A stretch of DNA of 8,249 nucleotides, taken from the NCBI GenBank assembly GCA_022867105.1, contig JALHVH010000284.1, forward strand, positions 1-8,249, in the 5' to 3' direction. The notes under the pieces were generated by a model. That model was given only the letters and a program-made list of their open reading frames with translations. It had not been told where the DNA came from and did no database searches. This DNA comes from Candidatus Aminicenantota bacterium (GTDB lineage: Bacteria; Acidobacteriota; Aminicenantia; Aminicenantales; Saccharicenantaceae). Of the stretch, positions 5,202 to 8,249 are shown one piece after another. Each line of letters begins with the position of its first letter. Position 1 is the stretch's first letter. The position numbers and the translations under genes are program-made.

Positions 5202-7319
5202 ATGAATAAAAGATTCGTCGTCCTATTCCTTCTTTGTTGGGGCATCGCGTCCGCGATATCCCTCCTTCCCGCGGCCCCGCCCGCCGAGTCCGACAACCCC
5301 TTCTTCAAACCCTACGGGACGCCCTTCGACGTCCCGCCCTTCGACCGCATCAGGAACGAACATTTCCTTCCGGCCATCGAGGAAGGCATCCGGCGCGAGC
5401 AGGCCGAGGTCGCGGCCATCGTCGACAACCCCGAGCCGCCCACCTTCGCGAACACGATCGCCGCGCTCGACCACGGCGGGATCCTCCTCTCGCAGGTTGC
5501 GGCCGTCTTCGGCGCCCTCCAGGGCGCAGACACGAACAAGGAGCTCCAGGCCCTGGCCCGGAAGACGGCGCCCATGCTGGCCGCCCACAGGGACGACATC
5601 GGCCTCAACGAGAAGCTCTTCCTCCGAGTCAAGGCCGTTTACGACGGCCGCTCTGCGTTGAAGCTCGACCGGGAGGAACTCTTCCTCCTGGAGAACGCTT
5701 TCCGCGGGTTCGTCCGCGGTGGCGCCCTGCTCGACGCAAAGAGCAAGGCCCGGCTTCGGGAGATCAATCAGGACCTCTCCCTTCTGAGCGTGAAGTTCGG
5801 GGACAACGTCCTGGCCGAGACAAACGGTTTCAAGCTCGTGATCGAGAACCCCGTCGACCTGGCCGGGCTCCCGCCCTCCGTCGTGGCCATGGCCGCAGAA
5901 ACGGCCAAACAGGCCGGCCTCGACGGGAAATGGGTTTTCACCATCCAGGTCCCCAGCATGACCCCCTTCCTTCAGTATTCGGAAAAACGGGACCTCCGGG
6001 AGAAGCTCCACCGGGCGTATTTCATGAAGGGCGACAACGACGACGCGCGTGACAACAAGGAGAACGTCCGGCAGATCGTCGCCCTCCGGCAGGAGAAAGC
6101 CCGGCTCCTCGGCTACCCCAACCACGCCGCGTTCATCCTCGAAGAGAACATGGCCAAGACCCCGGAACGGGTGAACGCCTTCCTGAAGCGCCTATGGGAG
6201 CCGACGCTGGTCAAGTCCAAAAAGGAGGCCGCCGAGCTCCAGGCCCTCATCGACCGCCGGGGCGGCGGGTTCAAGCTCGCCTCCTGGGACTGGTGGAACG
6301 CCGCCGAGAAGCTGCGGCAGGAGAAGTACGCCCTCGACGATTCCGCTCTCCGGCCCTACTTCAAGCTGGACAACGTCCGCGGGGGCATCTTCGCCCTGTG
6401 CGACAAGCTCTACGGCTTGACCTTCACGGAGCGGACCGACCTCCCCCGCTACAATCCCGAGGTCCAGGCCTTCGAGGTCAAGGAGGCCGACGGGAGCCAT
6501 CTCGGCATCCTTTACTTGGACTTCCATCCCCGCGAGAGCAAGCGGGGCGGCGCCTGGTCGGGCGCGTTCCGGCGCTCCTTCGTCGAGAACGGCCAAAGGG
6601 TCCCCCCCGTGGCCACGATCGTCTGCAATTTCACCCGGCCCACGGCCGACGCGCCTTCCCTGCTGTCCGCCGACGAGGTGGAGACATTCTTCCACGAATT
6701 CGGCCACTCTCTCTCCACGCTGTTCTCCCGCGGGCGCTTCCGCGACCGCACCGTGGCCCGGGATTCGGTAGAGCTCCCCTCGCAGATCATGGAGCACTGG
6801 GCGTTCACGCCGGAGCTCCTAGCGGTCTATTCCAGGCACTACAAGACCGGCGAGGTCATCCCCGCGGAACTCGTGGAGAAGCTCGAGAAGAGCAGCCTGT
6901 TCAACCAGGGGTTCGTCACGGCGGAGTACCTGGCGGCCTCCATCCTGGACATGGCCTGGCACACCCTGCCGGACGCGACCGGGATCGACGTCCGGAAGTT
7001 CGAGAGCGACGCCATGGCTGGCATCGGACTCATCCCGGAGATCGTGCCGCGCTACCGGAGCCCCTATTTCAGCCACATCTTCAGCGGCGGCTATTCGGCC
7101 GGCTACTACGTCTACATCTGGGCGGAGGTCCTCGACTGCGACGCCTTCGAGGCCTTCAAGGAGAAGGGGATCTTCGACCGGGAGACGGCCCTGTCCTTCC
7201 GGAAGAACATCCTGGAGCCGTTCGGGACCGAAGACCCCATGACGCAGTACGTGCGTTTTCGCGGAAAGGAGCCGGGGATCGAGCCGCTTCTGCGCAAGCG
7301 CGGGCTGGATAAGGAATAG
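5202..7319 (+). CDS. dcp: Exported M3 family zinc oligopeptidase, Dcp (peptidyl-dipeptidase)-like
   Basis: A 705-residue thermolysin-like metallopeptidase that should cut short peptides, as Dcp or oligopeptidase A do. MNKR plus a hydrophobic stretch to about residue 25 form a signal peptide, with possible cleavage after ASA (18), so the enzyme probably acts in the periplasm or outside. The mature start NPFFKPYGTPFDVPPFDRI matches the Dcp/OpdA branch. The active site is TFFHEFGH: zinc ligands His498 and His502, catalytic Glu499, and third ligand Glu524 in DSVELPSQIMEHW. The substrate-binding loop FSGGYSAGYYVYIWAEVL (627-644) keeps its tyrosines. Two oddities: the family's HEFGHxLH is HEFGHSLS (Ser505), and the loop from the first zinc His to the third ligand is about three residues shorter than in E. 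coli Dcp as I recall it. The gene is single, with its own promoter next to a PadR-type operator. Family certain; dipeptidase versus endopeptidase action is not. Confidence 0.95.
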   Translation: MNKRFVVLFLLCWGIASAISLLPAAPPAESDNPFFKPYGTPFDVPPFDRIRNEHFLPAIEEGIRREQAEVAAIVDNPEPPTFANTIAALDHGGILLSQVAAVFGALQGADTNKELQALARKTAPMLAAHRDDIGLNEKLFLRVKAVYDGRSALKLDREELFLLENAFRGFVRGGALLDAKSKARLREINQDLSLLSVKFGDNVLAETNGFKLVIENPVDLAGLPPSVVAMAAETAKQAGLDGKWVFTIQVPSMTPFLQYSEKRDLREKLHRAYFMKGDNDDARDNKENVRQIVALRQEKARLLGYPNHAAFILEENMAKTPERVNAFLKRLWEPTLVKSKKEAAELQALIDRRGGGFKLASWDWWNAAEKLRQEKYALDDSALRPYFKLDNVRGGIFALCDKLYGLTFTERTDLPRYNPEVQAFEVKEADGSHLGILYLDFHPRESKRGGAWSGAFRRSFVENGQRVPPVATIVCNFTRPTADAPSLLSADEVETFFHEFGHSLSTLFSRGRFRDRTVARDSVELPSQIMEHWAFTPELLAVYSRHYKTGEVIPAELVEKLEKSSLFNQGFVTAEYLAASILDMAWHTLPDATGIDVRKFESDAMAGIGLIPEIVPRYRSPYFSHIFSGGYSAGYYVYIWAEVLDCDAFEAFKEKGIFDRETALSFRKNILEPFGTEDPMTQYVRFRGKEPGIEPLLRKRGLDKE

Positions 7320-7432
7320 CCCGGGGACCGGTCCGCGGGACGCCCGCACGGAACAGTCCTTGGGGGCTCTGGAGAGGGTGAGCGTTCGCAAAAAAACTTC
7401 TTATCCAGGTCTGGGCGGTTTGTTGCGGAGGC
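7320..7432. other. Non-coding gap after the M3 gene
   Basis: No gene is seen. There is a perfect 10-bp palindrome GGACCGGTCC (7325-7334), then a small hairpin GCGGG-ACG-CCCGC (7335-7347), and a run of seven A (7390-7396). None is followed by a T run in the direction that would end the M3 transcript, so no clear intrinsic terminator can be named. Confidence 0.5.
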
Positions 7433-7558
7433 CCGGGGCGATGGAGGTCGCCCTGAAGCCCCCCGTAGCGGAAGGGGGACCCGCCCTTCAAGGCGGGGGG
7501 AACCGCCGGGACTGGTTCCCGGGGGTCGGGGGGAGAAGGGCGGCCTTCATCGCCCCGG
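7433..7558. mobile_element. REPIN/MITE-like palindromic element of 126 bp
   Basis: The two ends are inverted copies. The left end (7433-7454) and the reverse complement of the right end (7558-7537) agree at 20 of 22 bases, both starting CCGGGGCGATG. After a 3-4 base mismatch, CCCCCCG is shared, taking the inverted repeat to about 32-33 bases per side. The left arm can itself form a hairpin (GGGCGA, six-base loop, TCGCCC); the right arm forms GGGCG/CGCCC. The interior holds two more hairpins: CCCGCC/GGCGGG (7480-7497) and GGGAACC/GGTTCCC (7498-7520). Paired inverted units that each contain a palindrome are the form of REPINs, which are moved in trans by a REP-associated tyrosine transposase; a MITE with terminal repeats is the other option. 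No coding frame and no clear target duplication are seen. It lies one base from the ppdK stop, between converging genes, where it could also stop transcription. Confidence 0.6.
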
Positions 7559-7559
7559 A

Positions 7560-8249
7560 TCAGCGCTTGCGGGCGGTCTTCTTCGCCTTCGACGCCGCCT
7601 TGGCCTTCGGCTTGGCGGCTTTCTTTGATTCGGATTTGGGCGCGTTCAACAGGGCCGCCCGTGCCGCCGCGAGGCGCGCGATGGGCACGCGGAACGGCGA
7701 GCAGCTGACGTAGTTCAACCCGATGAGGTGGCAGAACTCGATGCTCGACGGGTCGCCGCCGTGCTCGCCGCAGATGCCGAGCTTGATCGCAGGCCGGATC
7801 TTTCGCCCCTTCTCCACGGCCATGCGCATGAGCTGGCCGACACCGTCGCGGTCGATGACCTCGAACGGATCTTTGGCGTAGATCTCCTTCTCGACGTAGG
7901 GAACGAGGAAGCGGGCGGCGTCGTCGCGGCTGACGCCGAGGGTCGTCTGGGTCAGGTCGTTCGTGCCGAAACTGAAGAACTCGGCCACTGCCGCGATCTC
8001 GTCGGCAGTGAGGGCGCCGCGCGGGATCTCGATCATCGTCCCGACCAGGTACTTGAACTTGACGCCCTGCTCCTTCATGACGGCCTCGGCCGTTTGCCGG
8101 ACGATCTTTTCCTGATCGGCGAGCTCCTTGACGTTCCCGACGAGCGGGATCATGACCTCGGGCTCGACCTCGATTCTCTTCTTCCGGGTCGCCGCGGCGG
8201 CCTCGAAGACGGCCCGGGCCTGCATCTCCGTGATCTCGGGGTAGATGAT
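7560..8249 (-). CDS. ppdK: Pyruvate phosphate dikinase, C-terminal part (runs off the right edge)
   Basis: The last 229 residues of PPDK, the PEP/pyruvate-binding TIM barrel that interconverts pyruvate, ATP and phosphate with phosphoenolpyruvate, AMP and pyrophosphate. The frame is open to the window edge and begins IIYPEITEMQAR. Seen in order (fragment numbering): VGTMIEIPRGAL with metal ligand Glu74; SFGTNDLTQTTLG with Asn97-Asp98, including the second metal ligand; GICGEHGGDP with Cys160, the proton-transferring cysteine; and NYVSCSPFRVPIARLAAA (179-196), where the family normally ends within a few residues. Here about 25 further residues follow (205-229), with ten Lys and two Arg mixed with Ala, ending KKTARKR: a basic tail unlike standard PPDK. 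The Ile-Tyr-Pro-Glu-Ile-Thr-Glu-Met run and the GGDP motif favour PPDK over PEP synthase. The stop is immediately next to the palindromic element. Family certain; the tail's role is unknown. Confidence 0.96.
   Translation of the reverse strand: MIYPEITEMQARAVFEAAAATRKKRIEVEPEVMIPLVGNVKELADQEKIVRQTAEAVMKEQGVKFKYLVGTMIEIPRGALTADEIAAVAEFFSFGTNDLTQTTLGVSRDDAARFLVPYVEKEIYAKDPFEVIDRDGVGQLMRMAVEKGRKIRPAIKLGICGEHGGDPSSIEFCHLIGLNYVSCSPFRVPIARLAAARAALLNAPKSESKKAAKPKAKAASKAKKTARKR

Noticed and set aside
5202..5240. A lipoprotein signal (FLLC, Cys12) at the M3 N terminus
   Set aside because: The cysteine comes too early, after only about seven hydrophobic residues; an ordinary signal peptide cut near residue 18 or later fits better.
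7390..7396. Run of seven A as a minus-strand intrinsic terminator for ppdK
   Set aside because: No stable hairpin lies directly before the T run on the minus strand; the nearest strong hairpins are about 40 bases away in the palindromic element.
1..8249. A new defence, secretion or biosynthetic system joining these genes
   Set aside because: Each gene belongs to a known family, the orientations are mixed, and most have separate promoters; nothing in the sequence ties them into one system beyond the glycosyltransferase operon.

Overview
This is a GC-rich bacterial chromosome segment with AT-rich promoter islands. It holds six recognisable genes, one gene remnant and one small palindromic repeat element. 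The gene set (surface-sugar glycosyltransferases, an archaeal-type M20 hydrolase, a class IV-like histone-deacetylase-fold amidohydrolase, an exported M3 oligopeptidase and pyruvate phosphate dikinase) fits a peptide- and carbohydrate-using anaerobe. The combination recalls Acidobacteriota or Candidatus Aminicenantes, but that is a weak impression and not a call. No phage, CRISPR, tRNA or rRNA is visible.

Layout. Positions 1-2522 are a minus-strand glycosyltransferase operon: a GT4 of the MtfB-like type, then a second GT4, then the start of a GT2 that runs off the left edge. The genes overlap by 4 and 11 bases, so they are probably translationally coupled. A divergent promoter region (2523-2688) separates them from an M20 metallohydrolase (2689-3927, plus), which converges on a histone-deacetylase-family gene (3960-4901, minus). 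Positions 4902-5201 hold the decayed 5' part of a padR-type regulator gene, a 19-bp inverted repeat that looks like its operator, and a strong promoter for the exported M3 peptidase (5202-7319, plus). Positions 7320-7559 are non-coding and contain a REPIN/MITE-like palindromic element. The 3' end of ppdK (minus) fills the right edge and encodes an unusual lysine/alanine-rich tail.

How it fits together. The glycosyltransferases probably build a capsule, O-antigen or exopolysaccharide. M3 and M20 would act in peptide or N-acyl amino acid breakdown, the deacetylase-family enzyme removes acyl groups, and PPDK links pyruvate and phosphoenolpyruvate. Nothing shows that these genes form one system. 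The points of most interest are the PadR relic beside an apparently intact operator, the palindromic element next to ppdK, and three minus-strand start codons that sit only 8-9 bases from plausible -10 boxes and lack Shine-Dalgarno sites, suggesting leaderless mRNAs. I did not find a convincing new multi-gene system.
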